Below are positions 9,172 through 18,317 of a stretch of 64,000 bases of DNA, in pieces. Each line of letters opens with the position of its first letter. Positions within the stretch are counted from its first letter, which is position 1. The position numbers and the translations under genes were made by a program. Source of the DNA: Clostridiales bacterium (GTDB taxonomy: Bacteria > Bacillota > Clostridia > Lachnospirales > Lachnospiraceae); NCBI GenBank assembly GCA_012839295.1, contig DUNO01000017.1:1-64000 (forward strand), given 5' to 3'. Below the pieces are notes generated by a model. The model was not told where the DNA came from. It ran no database searches and saw nothing but the letters and a program-made list of their open reading frames with translations.

Positions 9172-11763
9172 TCATTTAAAATTATATTTCCCACAACCAA
9201 TTTCGTGAATTCTGCCATCAGGAAGGATTACCCTGGCCCTTGTATTGCAGGGGATTTCACAGGCAAATTCATAGCCCTCCGTCCCCTTTTGCCAGCTCAC
9301 CTTTACCAGGCCGTAGATGCTCTTATGCTCCGCGGCGACGTAGTTAAGTGTTCCTCCTGGAACCGGGCGGATTTCAAACTGGTTTTCTGCGATGACACGA
9401 ATTCCTGCAGCCGTATGGAACAACCATTCACAGAAGGAGCCAGGGGCATAGTGGTTACGGCTCGCCTCCCCATCCCAGTTTTCCCATATGGTGGTAGCAC
9501 CTGCGTTCACTTGTGCCAGCCAGCCCGGAGTTTCCTCATTTTCCAGCATTTTGTAGGCGATATCGCTGTGCCCGGCATCACTCAGCATGGTGAGCAAAAA
9601 GGATGTTGACAGAAAGCCGGTTCCTACCCGGTATCTGTAGCTCTTTACCGCCTGGGTAAGGCGCTCCTGGACACGCCTTTTGATTTCGCCGTCCAACAGC
9701 CCCAGGGCTAAAGGACGGACTAATTTCGCCTGTCGGTCCGTATCGATGGTTCCATCCTTTAGAAACAGCCAATTATATGCTTTTTTTGCCCCCTCTGCAT
9801 ATTCCTGGAAGAGCTCTTCATCCTCTGGCTTGCCAAGGCAATGTGCAATCTCCGCCAGAGCCGACATGGTATAGTGAAGATAGGCCGTGCACTCCTCCGT
9901 ATGGAGGGATTTTACATCCACCTTGTTAGCCTGGAAATCCTTGGGTTCCAGCCATTCTCCAAGATGTGTTCCTTTTTCATAGGTATATTGATGGAAGGGA
10001 TTCATCTCAGCATCTTTCTTATTCTTGTGCCCGGTCTGCCTGATTAGGTATTCGCTGCATCTTTTCATCATGGGATAACAATCCTGCAGGATGGCCTCGT
10101 CACCATAAATTTTCCAGTAGCGGTAGGGAATCAAAATTGCTGCATCCAAAAACCCTACGCTTCCACCCGTTCCATTATATAGCATATCTCCGCCCTGATA
10201 GGGTGCCACTGCAGAGATCTTGCCATTCTTATACTGGTTATCACTCAAATCGATGAGCCACTTCCGAAAAAAAGGTGCCGTATTCATAAAATAGGTTCCG
10301 GTACGGAAGAAGACCTGGGCATCCCCTGTCCACCCCATACGCTCCCTGGTAGGGCAATCCGTAGGAACATCCAGATAATTCCCCTTCATGCTCCAGATGG
10401 TATTCTCTACTACCCGGTTAATCTTATCATTGGAGCAGGTAAAGGTTCCTATTTGTTCCAGGTCAGAATAAACAGCTATGGCATAAAACTGGGAAGCGTC
10501 AAACTCGACATCTGTTTCGATCTCTGCATAACGAAAGCCAAAGACTGCAAAGGAGGTCTTATAATGGTCGTCGTCCCCGCTGCAGAAAAACTCTACCTCC
10601 TGCTTAGGTGTAAGAACCGTCTCTCCTATGAGGGGATTCTTATCCTTTCCCATCATAAGCAGCATAAATTTAGCATTCGTATAATTCTTGGCTGGCTTAA
10701 CATGCTGGAAATTCTTCTGGGTCAATTCTCCGTTTTCATCCAGAATTTCTCCCAGCCTCAGCTTAATTTCCTGGCCTTTCTGTCCCTTCACTGTAAACTC
10801 AATGATTCCGGCAATATTCTGGCCAAAGTCCAGAATTTTTTTACCGCTGGGTGACACTATCAAGTTAGCCCGGAACCGTTCTTTTTCACGTATTTCCACG
10901 TTGTTTGAGGCAGTTGGAACCAGCTTTTCAGTAGTTACCCTTGCCTTCTTATTATAGGAGGGTGTCCTGTCCGCCTCATAGATTTCCCCATCCTTTAAAT
11001 CCGCAAAGCGTATGGGGCCGTCATTGCTCCAGGCAAAGCTGCCGTCACTGCACACGGTTTTGACGCTTCCATCCTCGTAGACAATCTCAAGCTGGCTAAG
11101 GAGCTTCGTCTCCTTGCCAAATACGCCGGTAAGGCCAAAGCATCCGATGGAGCCACGGTACCAGCCGTCTGCAAGCTGTATTTCAAAACGGTTCTGGTAC
11201 TGCAGCATGGAGGTTACATCATAGGCCTGGTACTGGATGCGGAACCGGTAATCCGTACAGCCCGGCGCAAAGGAAAAGCTCCCTATCCTTTTGCCGTTTA
11301 ATTTTGCTTCATAGAGCCCGCAAGCGGTAATATAGAGGCGGGCTCTTCTTATATTCTCTTTTGCAGTAAAGGACTTTGAAAAGCAATCCACCGGGTAACG
11401 GTGGTCTTTTTTCGGTTTATAATTGCCGGTAATCCATTCCGCCTTCCAATCCTCTTTTTGGAGCAGACCCATTTCAAAAAAGGATTCGCTCCATTCCCCC
11501 TCCACATCATTCTCATCCCAGAGCTTTACCTTCCAGTTGATAATATCACGGCTGCCCAAGAGCTCCCCTTTATATTTTATATGTGTCATCCTGTCTGATA
11601 CTATTTTATTGCTGTCCCAGATTATGGCACCGGAACGCATTGCGAGGATCTGGTACGCCGTCTGTTTCAAGCCCCCTTCACAATTCCAATAAAATCTGGG
11701 CTCCCGAATATCGATCCCCAATGGCTCCGTCAGGTATTCCGTTTGTAATCTAATCGCTTTCAA
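9172..11763 (-). CDS. GH78 alpha-L-rhamnosidase
   Basis: Inverting alpha-L-rhamnosidase that removes terminal rhamnose from glycosides or oligosaccharides. The protein of about 863 aa has N-terminal beta domains (ADGWYRGSIGCFG; LDFGQNIAG; KLRLGEILDENG), then the (alpha/alpha)6 barrel with the family signature DCPTRERMGWTGD near residues 470-482, and a late Glu in TIWENWDGE near 760. These are the regions holding the catalytic acids in GH78. No signal peptide. I start it at TTG 11763 (KAIRLQTEYL) because AAGGGAGAG lies seven bases upstream; the TTG 18 bases further out lacks such a site. Its promoter carries the paired TGTTGGAA operators, and the GPH symporter is downstream. Confidence 0.92.
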   Translation of the reverse strand: MKAIRLQTEYLTEPLGIDIREPRFYWNCEGGLKQTAYQILAMRSGAIIWDSNKIVSDRMTHIKYKGELLGSRDIINWKVKLWDENDVEGEWSESFFEMGLLQKEDWKAEWITGNYKPKKDHRYPVDCFSKSFTAKENIRRARLYITACGLYEAKLNGKRIGSFSFAPGCTDYRFRIQYQAYDVTSMLQYQNRFEIQLADGWYRGSIGCFGLTGVFGKETKLLSQLEIVYEDGSVKTVCSDGSFAWSNDGPIRFADLKDGEIYEADRTPSYNKKARVTTEKLVPTASNNVEIREKERFRANLIVSPSGKKILDFGQNIAGIIEFTVKGQKGQEIKLRLGEILDENGELTQKNFQHVKPAKNYTNAKFMLLMMGKDKNPLIGETVLTPKQEVEFFCSGDDDHYKTSFAVFGFRYAEIETDVEFDASQFYAIAVYSDLEQIGTFTCSNDKINRVVENTIWSMKGNYLDVPTDCPTRERMGWTGDAQVFFRTGTYFMNTAPFFRKWLIDLSDNQYKNGKISAVAPYQGGDMLYNGTGGSVGFLDAAILIPYRYWKIYGDEAILQDCYPMMKRCSEYLIRQTGHKNKKDAEMNPFHQYTYEKGTHLGEWLEPKDFQANKVDVKSLHTEECTAYLHYTMSALAEIAHCLGKPEDEELFQEYAEGAKKAYNWLFLKDGTIDTDRQAKLVRPLALGLLDGEIKRRVQERLTQAVKSYRYRVGTGFLSTSFLLTMLSDAGHSDIAYKMLENEETPGWLAQVNAGATTIWENWDGEASRNHYAPGSFCEWLFHTAAGIRVIAENQFEIRPVPGGTLNYVAAEHKSIYGLVKVSWQKGTEGYEFACEIPCNTRARVILPDGRIHEIGCGKYNFK

Positions 11764-11832
11764 GCTGCACTCTCCCTTCAATTGTTTTATGATCGTCCAA
11801 TTGTTTTATCATTGTCCAATAGTTCAAACACA

Positions 11833-11907
11833 TGTTGGAACTTCTGATTTATATTATAATACGATTAACAAATGTATCAACCATCAAAATTACACCATGT
11901 GTTGGAA
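11833..11907 (-). promoter_or_regulatory. Promoter with paired TGTTGGAA operators (GH78)
   Basis: On the minus strand a -35 TTGATA (11875-11880) and a -10 TATAAT (11853-11858) are 16 bases apart. TGTTGGAA sites (plus-strand reading) flank them at 11833-11840 and 11900-11907, 67 bases apart. The proximal site is extended as AACACATGTTGGAACTTCT. The same arrangement occurs upstream of GH43 (18.2 kb) and the esterase (61.0 kb). A plus-strand promoter is also possible because TATAAT at 11855-11860 lies 17 bases after ATGTTG. Confidence 0.65.
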
Positions 11908-11910
11908 TCT

Positions 11911-11958
11911 TAAAAAGAAGGGCTGTGCATATAATATAAATTATAGGCAACAGCCCTT
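11911..11958 (-). terminator. Terminator of the PocR-AraC gene
   Basis: Arms AAGGGCTGT (11918-11926) and ACAGCCCTT (11950-11958), followed on the minus strand by CTTTTTA, a good intrinsic terminator 39 bases past the regulator's stop. It isolates the regulator from the GH78 promoter. Confidence 0.8.
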
Positions 11959-11996
11959 GGACAGAGATCAATACATTATCCATTGGTCCCATATCC

Positions 11997-13214
11997 TTAT
12001 TTAGTTATCTTCACCTTGTCCCTGTATTGCTTCGGCGTTATGCTCATCGCCTCTTTGAACACTGCATTAAAATGGCTTTGGGAGCTATAGGATAATTTTG
12101 TACTGATCTCTACGAGGGAAAGATCCGTATATTTTAATAAAAACTTGGCTTCCTTCACCTTGACCTTTTTAATATAATCAACAACTGCGATGCCTGTTTC
12201 CTGCTTAAAAATCCGGGATAGGTACGTATGGCTGATTCCCAGGTGGTCCGCAATCACTGCAACACTTATATTCTCATTGGCATGGGCTTTGATATACTCA
12301 GAGCATTGGTTGACATATGGGGAATAGCTGCGGATTCTGCTCACTTCCTTGACCCTGTTTGCAAATTCGTAAAACATATGCTCAACAATTCCCTGGTCGA
12401 CAGACCGGCTCATGCTCTCAATCTGGCGGATGAAAATATCTGCCAGGGAATATGCCACCTCGCTGTTAAGCCCTCCGTCCATCGCCGCCCTGGAAGCCAA
12501 CGCAATGCCAACAATATATAGGTTCTTCATATTCCTCAGCTCATTACCAGAACATAGAAGCCCCATATTAACCTTGACACCGCTATAGAGCAATTCCTTT
12601 AGTTTATCTGTTGCCCCTATTCGAATGCATTCCCATAGGTACCGCTCGTATTGATAGCTGCCATGCTCCTCAACCCCTGGAAATCCACTGGAGGATTCCT
12701 CCTCCAGCGAGGGGATTTTTTCTATTTTTGCCTTACTGGCAATGCGGATGGATTTCTCATTTACTTCAGCATCATATAAATAACTGTTTGCCAGCCGGAT
12801 GATTCTGATATATTCGTCGTAGGAATAACAGGGTATGTCATTGCGGTAATGCAAAAAAAGCATCTTCCCCGTATCGTCTGCATCCATTTTATCAATTTCA
12901 TCAATCAATATTTTTTCTGATAAACGGTAGCTATAAAAGGGACCGACTGCAATGCATCCGCGTAGGATATCTCCGTCAATAATCGGGAGCGCTATGATTG
13001 TAACGGCGATCTCACTAATGCTGATATGGATCTCTTTTTCTTCCAGGCACTGGCGAACAACATGCTTTGTATCCTCAAGATAACAGTGCAGATGCTCCCC
13101 TTGTAAATTATGTGATAAAGCTTTGACCTCCCCATCAATATCATAAAACGCCGCAACCACTTGATAACCGGCTGAAATCATTTTACATAGCTTGGTGACA
13201 AAATCCAGATTCAT
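11997..13214 (-). CDS. AraC-family regulator with N-terminal PocR sensory domain
   Basis: Transcription factor with a PocR-type ligand-sensing domain at the N-terminus (about 1-160, DFVTKLCKMISAGYQVVAAFYD, then RQCLEEKEIHISIS) and a double-HTH AraC DNA-binding domain at the C-terminus (about 300-406, ending SITPKQYRDK). PocR domains bind small molecules in other regulators (family knowledge); the ligand here is unknown. The ATG at 13214 has GGAGGGATATTG upstream. Its own promoter has the element shared by six promoters in the window, so it is a good candidate for the activator that reads that element, with autoregulation (inference). It ends in its own terminator. Confidence 0.88.
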   Translation of the reverse strand: MNLDFVTKLCKMISAGYQVVAAFYDIDGEVKALSHNLQGEHLHCYLEDTKHVVRQCLEEKEIHISISEIAVTIIALPIIDGDILRGCIAVGPFYSYRLSEKILIDEIDKMDADDTGKMLFLHYRNDIPCYSYDEYIRIIRLANSYLYDAEVNEKSIRIASKAKIEKIPSLEEESSSGFPGVEEHGSYQYERYLWECIRIGATDKLKELLYSGVKVNMGLLCSGNELRNMKNLYIVGIALASRAAMDGGLNSEVAYSLADIFIRQIESMSRSVDQGIVEHMFYEFANRVKEVSRIRSYSPYVNQCSEYIKAHANENISVAVIADHLGISHTYLSRIFKQETGIAVVDYIKKVKVKEAKFLLKYTDLSLVEISTKLSYSSQSHFNAVFKEAMSITPKQYRDKVKITK

Positions 13215-13275
13215 CAATATCCCTCCCCAGGAAAAGAAATAGACCTATTTGAATAGTATCAAGTAATTCCGCTAT

Positions 13276-13315
13276 ATTATATCATGATTTTGTTATTTTT
13301 TATATTTTTTTGCAC
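13276..13315 (-). promoter_or_regulatory. Activator-like promoter element, copy F
   Basis: On the minus strand GTGCAAAAAAATATAAAAAA and TAACA are followed nine to ten bases later by a TATAAT -10 box (13276-13281). It sits about 65 bases upstream of the PocR-AraC start. It shares the TATAAAAAATAAYA core but lacks the AGGTTG start of the other copies. Confidence 0.5.
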
Positions 13316-13431
13316 TGACGAGGAAAAACATACAAATAATATTCTCAATATTCCCATACATTAGTTGAAGATGCTTTATAAATACTGATCTATAGCCATT
13401 GGATTCCCTTGATACGCTACTTTCACCGCTC

Positions 13432-13803
13432 CTACTGTAAAACGGCCCTGCCATATTCAAAATTCTTATGGTAGCTGATTACCTCAATGATTCCGGGTTG
13501 ATATAAAACCTCAAAAATCGCATGATTGTCTGCGCCGGCTCCAATATTCTTTCTGCCATAGCTTTCACCATTTACGAACAGCTCTACTTCGCTTTCATCA
13601 GCCAGTATAATGATTGTTGCCTTTAATCCTTCCTTTCCCGGAAAATTCCAGCTTGATACTGTAATTGGATCAAGCTCACAGACGGATATTCCTTCTGGGA
13701 TGCTCTCACCGGGTGGTAATACCCGGATCATCGGATCTTTACCTGCGCAGTTACTGAGATATGTCTTGATATTCATACCAGAATGGATTCCTTTTCGTTT
13801 CAC
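13432..13803 (-). pseudogene. Remnant of a GH2 beta-galactosidase C-terminus (DUF4982-like)
   Basis: A 123-aa reading frame beginning at GTG. Residues 50-123 (SSWNFPGKEG, SEVELFVNGESYGRKNIG, FEVLYQPGIIEVISY, GRAVLQ) match the DUF4982-type domain near the C-terminus of many GH2 enzymes. The catalytic barrel and sugar-binding domain that normally precede it are absent. The first 45 residues resemble the join region only weakly. It has a weak G-rich ribosome site and an intact shared promoter element upstream, so a short product may still be made. I read it as the leftover of a deletion that fused a promoter to the tail of a GH2 gene; a genuine small stand-alone domain protein is the alternative. 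Confidence 0.65.
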
Positions 13804-13888
13804 TCTCCCGCTCCCCCCTTTGCTTTGATGTGTAAATTTTTGGCTTCTATTATGACTATACCATCATTTTATCGTTTTATTTACAGGG

Positions 13889-13930
13889 TTTATACAAAAT
13901 ATCTATTATTTTTTATAGTTTTTTAACCTA
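13889..13930 (-). promoter_or_regulatory. Activator-like promoter element, copy C
   Basis: On the minus strand TAGGTTAAAAAACTATAAAA with AATAATAG, then eight bases, then TATAAA (13889-13894). It precedes the GH2 remnant and has the same spacing as copies A, B and E. Confidence 0.5.
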
Positions 13931-13951
13931 AAAGGAAATTAACTTAAACAC

Positions 13952-13980
13952 TTGTTGGAATTTAGGTTTTCTACTATAAT
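13952..13980 (+). promoter_or_regulatory. TetR gene promoter with operator over the -35 box
   Basis: -35 TTGTTG (13952-13957), 17-base spacer, -10 TATAAT (13975-13980). The -35 box lies within AACACTTGTTGGAATTT, the same site found around the GH78, GH43 and esterase promoters. A repressor bound here would block RNA polymerase, which points to autoregulation by the TetR protein (inference). Confidence 0.65.
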
Positions 13981-14047
13981 GCTATTAGAAGGCATGCCAG
14001 CTAACCGCCGGCCACTAATTTGTTCTTTTAAATAATGGAGGATTTTA

Positions 14048-14620
14048 ATGAGTAAACCGAGAAATCAGTATTATAAAAACACGGATAAGAAAATACAGAA
14101 CGCAATGCTAGAGCTTCTCCAAACCAAGGAGATCCATAAAATCACCGTGAATGATATTTGCAGCAAAGCGGAAATTAACCGGTCAAGCTTCTATGCCCAT
14201 TACGAAAACATCTATGACCTGATGGAGAAAATGGAGAAGGAAATAGAGCTTGGGGTTGTAGAAATATATAAGAATTCTGATATCAGCTTGGATAACTTTT
14301 TTTCAGAACGGCGGGAGGAATATCTTGCTATCATGATCCGCTTTATTGGGCAGCACAGGGATTTTTACCGGGCTTACATGAAGCTCCATCCTAGTAATGA
14401 TATCGTAAGCTCCATGAGATTGCTGCTTGAAACTGGGAGCCGTCCCTACTTTGATCTGCTGGGACTGGAATCAGAGAAGGATATCATTTACCATCTCACC
14501 TTTTTTAACAAAGGCATGATGTCAGTCATCCAATACTGGATCGATACCGGCTGTGAGGAGACCCCGGAATATCTCTCGAACCTAATTTGGAAGGGCATAA
14601 CGGATTTAGGAAAAAGATAA
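14048..14620 (+). CDS. TetR/AcrR-family transcriptional regulator
   Basis: A 190-aa regulator with an N-terminal TetR helix-turn-helix (about 10-55, KITVNDICSKAEINRSSFYAHYENIYDLMEK) and a C-terminal ligand or dimerisation domain of the type found in dihydroxyacetone-kinase-like TetR relatives. GGAGG lies seven bases before the ATG. It is one of the few plus-strand genes here. Its promoter -35 box overlaps a TGTTGGAA site that is duplicated around three distant hydrolase or esterase promoters, so this protein is my first candidate for the repressor of that group. Effector unknown. A bidirectional terminator follows. Confidence 0.9.
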   Translation: MSKPRNQYYKNTDKKIQNAMLELLQTKEIHKITVNDICSKAEINRSSFYAHYENIYDLMEKMEKEIELGVVEIYKNSDISLDNFFSERREEYLAIMIRFIGQHRDFYRAYMKLHPSNDIVSSMRLLLETGSRPYFDLLGLESEKDIIYHLTFFNKGMMSVIQYWIDTGCEETPEYLSNLIWKGITDLGKR

Positions 14621-14623
14621 GTG

Positions 14624-14649
14624 GAGGGTGTTGCAAGGGCAACACCCTC
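14624..14649. terminator. Bidirectional terminator
   Basis: Perfect 11-base arms GAGGGTGTTGC (14624-14634) and GCAACACCCTC (14639-14649) with a 4-base loop, between the convergent TetR (+) and GH3 (-) genes. It lies three bases past the TetR stop. T runs are weak on both sides. Confidence 0.75.
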
Positions 14650-14655
14650 TCAGCT

Positions 14656-17031
14656 TTAAACTGTCTGGATATCAACATCCGCTACAAAGCCTCTTTTTGT
14701 ACCATCAATAACCAGGCTGTCCTTTATACGGCAAATCCTTTCAGCACGGATATCCTTGGAGGACGCAGCGATTTTCAATGTAATATCACCCTCTTCTACA
14801 ACCCATCTCATATCCTGGTCCAGGAAGGCTGTCTGATCCGTCCGCATAGTGAACATAACCTTTCTGGATTCCCCAGCCGGTATAAAAATCCGTGCAAATC
14901 CAGCCAATTCCAAACCAGGTCGGAGCATAGAGGCATATTCATCCGTGAAATAAAGCTGCACCACCTCTTCCCCTGGCCGGTTCCCAGTATTTGTTACTGT
15001 TACTGATGCTTTTATCACTCCAGCTGCTGTTGTTTCTTCATCCACCATAAAATCACGGTATTCAAATTGGGTATAGCTGTATCCCTCGCCAAAATACCAT
15101 AATGGCTCCTGTATGCCGTTGGAAAAGGAGTTGAAGCCAGGATTCCTCTGGTCCGCTGTCATAAGGTTGCCACGCTTGGAGGATGCGTACATGGGGATCT
15201 GTCCGGCATGCTCCAGGGCCGTCACCGGCAGCCGTCCGGCTGGGTTATAGTCTCCAAAAATCACATCAGCTACTGCACTGCCCCCTGTTTGTCCCGGGCA
15301 CCAGGCTTCCAGAACTGCATTGGCATGATTCTTGGCATACAAAGAAGAGATCGGGCGCGTATCGCCATGTACAACCACGACAGGTGTTCCTGTCTCACAA
15401 AGAGCCTTAAGGAGCTCCTCCTGGACGCCTGGCAGTCCTATCTTTGTGCTGTCCCGCCCTTCACCGGAGGTACAGGGCTCTCCCCAGCCATATTTTCCGC
15501 CGGCAGCAAAAATCACCGCATCGCTATCCGAGGCTAAGGCTATGGCTGCCCCGAAGGCGCTCCTGTCATCTCCGGCAATATCACAGCCTTTTTCATACAA
15601 GACAGTTGTATCAGGGCATTTTTTTGCTATTGCATCGAATATGGTAGGAGTTATTCGTCCCAGCATAGCCTCCAGCATGGGCTCCAGCTGTTCTGATTCT
15701 TTTTTTACAGAGCTGTTTGGATAATATTCCTCTGCTTCCCCACCCATATTGATGCCGATCCCTTTTAACAGGCCGCCCATGCTCATCTCCAAACCGGCGG
15801 GTGCCGTATATCCCCCAAACATCATGCGGATGCTGTCAGCCCTTGGGCCTATCACTGCAATCTTGTCCAATTCCTTCGACAAAGGTAACATACCGTCGTT
15901 TTTCAATAGGACTATGGATTCCCTTGCCAAACGGATGCTTTGTGCTTCATTGGAAGCATCCCTATATACCTCAGGAATCAAATCTGCATGGGGATAGGGA
16001 TTTTCAAATAGCCCCATCTTGAACTTTAAGGTAAGGATACGCAGAACTGCCTGGTCTATTTGCTCCTCTTTCACCCTGCCGGACTTTACTGCGTCGTAAA
16101 GGCAGGGATATGTCTCCGGGTTTTGGCACTCGATATCCATGCCTGCGTTAAAGGCACGCGCAGCTGCAGCTTCCCTCGTGCTTTCTATTCTTTTTTCCAT
16201 CAGCTGGATAACCGAGCCGTAATCAGACACGGTTACTCCCTGAAACTTCATCTCTTCACGTAACAGTCCTGTCAGAATGGATTTTGAGGCTACTACTGGC
16301 TCGTTGTCCGGTGCTGCGTAGGAGTTCATGACCGTCTGCAGGTCGCCGTCTGTGATTGCGGCCTGAAAAGGCTTTGCATATGCTTCCCTGAGATCCCTTG
16401 GTGAAATTGCGTTGGATGCGCTATTATATCCGCCTTCTCCCATAGCATACCCCAGGAAATGCTTGCCGGTGGCACTGACCCCTTCCGTCAGCTCCTTACC
16501 TTGAAGTCCTTTTACGAATGCAGTGGACATAGCCGCACATAAGGTAGGATCCTCACCATAGGTTTCCCCCATGCGTCCCCATCTGGGATCCCGTGCCACA
16601 TCCATCACGGGGGAGCATGCCCTGCGTATGCCGACAGAGCGCATTTGCTCCTGTATGATCCCAGTCATTTCAAAGACAGCCGGAGTGTTAAAGGTTGCGG
16701 CCAGCCCAATTGCAGAGGGAAATGAGGTTGCCCCTGGGCTGATTAAGCCGGAAACAGCCTCCGCCTGGAGCACGGGCGGGATTCCCCCTGTCTTCTCCAT
16801 GACGGCATCTATGATTCTCCGGTTGACAGAAGCTATGTCCTCCGGTGTCTGCGCCATGCTTGCAGACAAAACCTCTCCTACCCCGTCAGGATAATCTTCC
16901 AGGGTCTGCTTTGGATCCCCTGTAAACATTTTGCACATCAGCTGCCCGATTTTTTGTGACAGGGTAAGCCGTTGCAGGAGATCCCTGGCCCTTTCCTCCG
17001 GCGGCAGATTCACGTTTTTATAATCCTCCAT
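14656..17031 (-). CDS. Glycoside hydrolase family 3 (BglX/xylosidase-like)
   Basis: Retaining beta-glycosidase with normal GH3 order, 791 aa. The TIM barrel is at about 15-330 (ARDPRWGRMGETYGEDP, GKHFLGYAMGEGG, nucleophile Asp 270 in VSDYGS). The alpha/beta domain is at about 370-620 (ESIVLLKNDGMLPL) and the FnIII-like domain is last (TNTGNRPGEEVVQLYF). No signal peptide, so it acts inside the cell on imported oligosaccharides. The motif set is closest to BglX-like beta-glucosidases and beta-xylosidases; the sugar cannot be fixed by eye. AAGGAGAAGG precedes the ATG. It follows a GH43 gene by 15 bases and shares its promoter, so arabinoxylan- or xyloside-type substrates are plausible (inference). 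Confidence 0.92.
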   Translation of the reverse strand: MEDYKNVNLPPEERARDLLQRLTLSQKIGQLMCKMFTGDPKQTLEDYPDGVGEVLSASMAQTPEDIASVNRRIIDAVMEKTGGIPPVLQAEAVSGLISPGATSFPSAIGLAATFNTPAVFEMTGIIQEQMRSVGIRRACSPVMDVARDPRWGRMGETYGEDPTLCAAMSTAFVKGLQGKELTEGVSATGKHFLGYAMGEGGYNSASNAISPRDLREAYAKPFQAAITDGDLQTVMNSYAAPDNEPVVASKSILTGLLREEMKFQGVTVSDYGSVIQLMEKRIESTREAAAARAFNAGMDIECQNPETYPCLYDAVKSGRVKEEQIDQAVLRILTLKFKMGLFENPYPHADLIPEVYRDASNEAQSIRLARESIVLLKNDGMLPLSKELDKIAVIGPRADSIRMMFGGYTAPAGLEMSMGGLLKGIGINMGGEAEEYYPNSSVKKESEQLEPMLEAMLGRITPTIFDAIAKKCPDTTVLYEKGCDIAGDDRSAFGAAIALASDSDAVIFAAGGKYGWGEPCTSGEGRDSTKIGLPGVQEELLKALCETGTPVVVVHGDTRPISSLYAKNHANAVLEAWCPGQTGGSAVADVIFGDYNPAGRLPVTALEHAGQIPMYASSKRGNLMTADQRNPGFNSFSNGIQEPLWYFGEGYSYTQFEYRDFMVDEETTAAGVIKASVTVTNTGNRPGEEVVQLYFTDEYASMLRPGLELAGFARIFIPAGESRKVMFTMRTDQTAFLDQDMRWVVEEGDITLKIAASSKDIRAERICRIKDSLVIDGTKRGFVADVDIQTV

Positions 17032-17046
17032 AACCTTCTCCTTCTC

Positions 17047-18135
17047 TTATATAAAATCCTCTAATTTCCATTCGTCATACCATTCGATAATAGGCCTGTC
17101 CCCGTCAAATCTGACCGGCAGCCACACATAATCTGCCATGGCTGTATTGCAGTTATCGATTTTGATCTTCCGTTTGACCTTTTTCTCCTTGCGTATCATC
17201 TCCTGCACACGCTCCTTGGAAATGAACCTGGCAAGGTTTTTCAGGGATTTTTCATATTGGTCCATATAGGGCTTGGAAGCATCCTTTACCAATTTCATGT
17301 CCGGCAGCCAACGATCCCCCATGGCAATGTATAAATCCGTACCCACAACATTGAAGATCTCGCTGATCTGGCTGCCATAGGAGGTCCGTGTCTCATCCTT
17401 GGGGTGCAGATCCCCAAGCTCTGTAAAGGGACCGAGGTAGCCGCCTCCAACAGCAACCTCAGAAGGATTGGGCTTGTAGCCGGTTATCCCGGAGGTGACC
17501 AGATAATGCTTGCCCTTCCGGATGAAATGCACCGGTGCTTCCCTCGCATAGGGTGGAAAATCCCGTTCATAATGCACGGTATAGTTCTCCGACACGGACA
17601 GGTAATCATCGGTCAGCTCGGCGCTGATGATGCTGGTATGTATCTTATCAAAATAATAATACGCCTTCCCTGTAACGGCATCCTTGCTCAGGTAGAAATC
17701 CCCGGCGCTCATTCCATAAGGCCGGTACCCTGTTTTCACCAGGGTATATGGCCCAAGGAAGCTGTCCGCAGTATAGATCGTGACGGTTTGGATGTTGTTA
17801 TGCCCCATAATTTTAAGCCAGCAGACATACTTTCCGGTTTTATCGTTGAAGAGGATATGGGGTCTGTCCATCAAGGATGTCGGGTGTACCGGTGAGGATG
17901 GATCCTCCTCGTCAGGGGCTATGAGCAGCCCCACATCCTCCCAGTTATACAGGTCTGTGGATTGATAGCAGCGTACTCCCCAATGCCAGATGTTCTTACC
18001 CTTTGTAGAGAACTCTTTGTTTTCGCCGTACCAGTAATAGATGCCATCAAGATAGTAAATTCCGCCGGCATGTGCCTGGATCCGCTTCCCTTGCGTATCA
18101 TACATGGGCCTGCCTGGGGTAAATGAAGATACCAT
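17047..18135 (-). CDS. Glycoside hydrolase family 43 protein
   Basis: Five-bladed beta-propeller hydrolase of the GH43 type (362 aa), in a subgroup whose N-terminus reads AHAGGIYYLDGIYYWYGENK followed by YQSTDLYNWEDVGLL. Such enzymes usually cleave beta-xylosides, alpha-arabinofuranosides or beta-galactosides (family knowledge). I start it at ATG 18135 (MVSSFTPGRP) because AGGAGGGAAC lies just upstream; the longer frame from 18177 has no comparable site. It has no signal peptide. It is the first gene of a two-gene operon with the GH3 at 14656-17031 and is driven by a promoter flanked by paired TGTTGGAA operators. Confidence 0.85.
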   Translation of the reverse strand: MVSSFTPGRPMYDTQGKRIQAHAGGIYYLDGIYYWYGENKEFSTKGKNIWHWGVRCYQSTDLYNWEDVGLLIAPDEEDPSSPVHPTSLMDRPHILFNDKTGKYVCWLKIMGHNNIQTVTIYTADSFLGPYTLVKTGYRPYGMSAGDFYLSKDAVTGKAYYYFDKIHTSIISAELTDDYLSVSENYTVHYERDFPPYAREAPVHFIRKGKHYLVTSGITGYKPNPSEVAVGGGYLGPFTELGDLHPKDETRTSYGSQISEIFNVVGTDLYIAMGDRWLPDMKLVKDASKPYMDQYEKSLKNLARFISKERVQEMIRKEKKVKRKIKIDNCNTAMADYVWLPVRFDGDRPIIEWYDEWKLEDFI

Positions 18136-18197
18136 TATGTTCCCTCCTATTTGTAAATTTTCTTTCTGATCTATCATTATTCCTAAAGTTTATACAC

Positions 18198-18275
18198 TTG
18201 TTGGAACTTCTGTCTCATATTATAATGGATTACCAGCGCTTATATCAATCATCAAAAATAGAGAATCTGTTGGAA
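18198..18275 (-). promoter_or_regulatory. Promoter with paired TGTTGGAA operators (GH43-GH3)
   Basis: Minus-strand -35 TTGATA (18243-18248) and -10 TATAAT (18219-18224), 18 bases apart. TGTTGGAA sites at 18199-18206 and 18268-18275 are 69 bases apart. The proximal site is extended as ACACTTGTTGGAACTTCT, as at GH78. Plus-strand TTGTTG (18198-18203) and TATAAT (18221-18226) are 17 bases apart, exactly as in the TetR promoter. Confidence 0.65.
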
Positions 18276-18317
18276 TTTATCCGCTCTTTATACGATTATC
18301 CAGCATCATACTACAGC

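Noticed and set aside
17404-17895. 163-residue plus-strand open frame
   Set aside because: Lies wholly antisense to GH43, with no family motif and no promoter or ribosome site.
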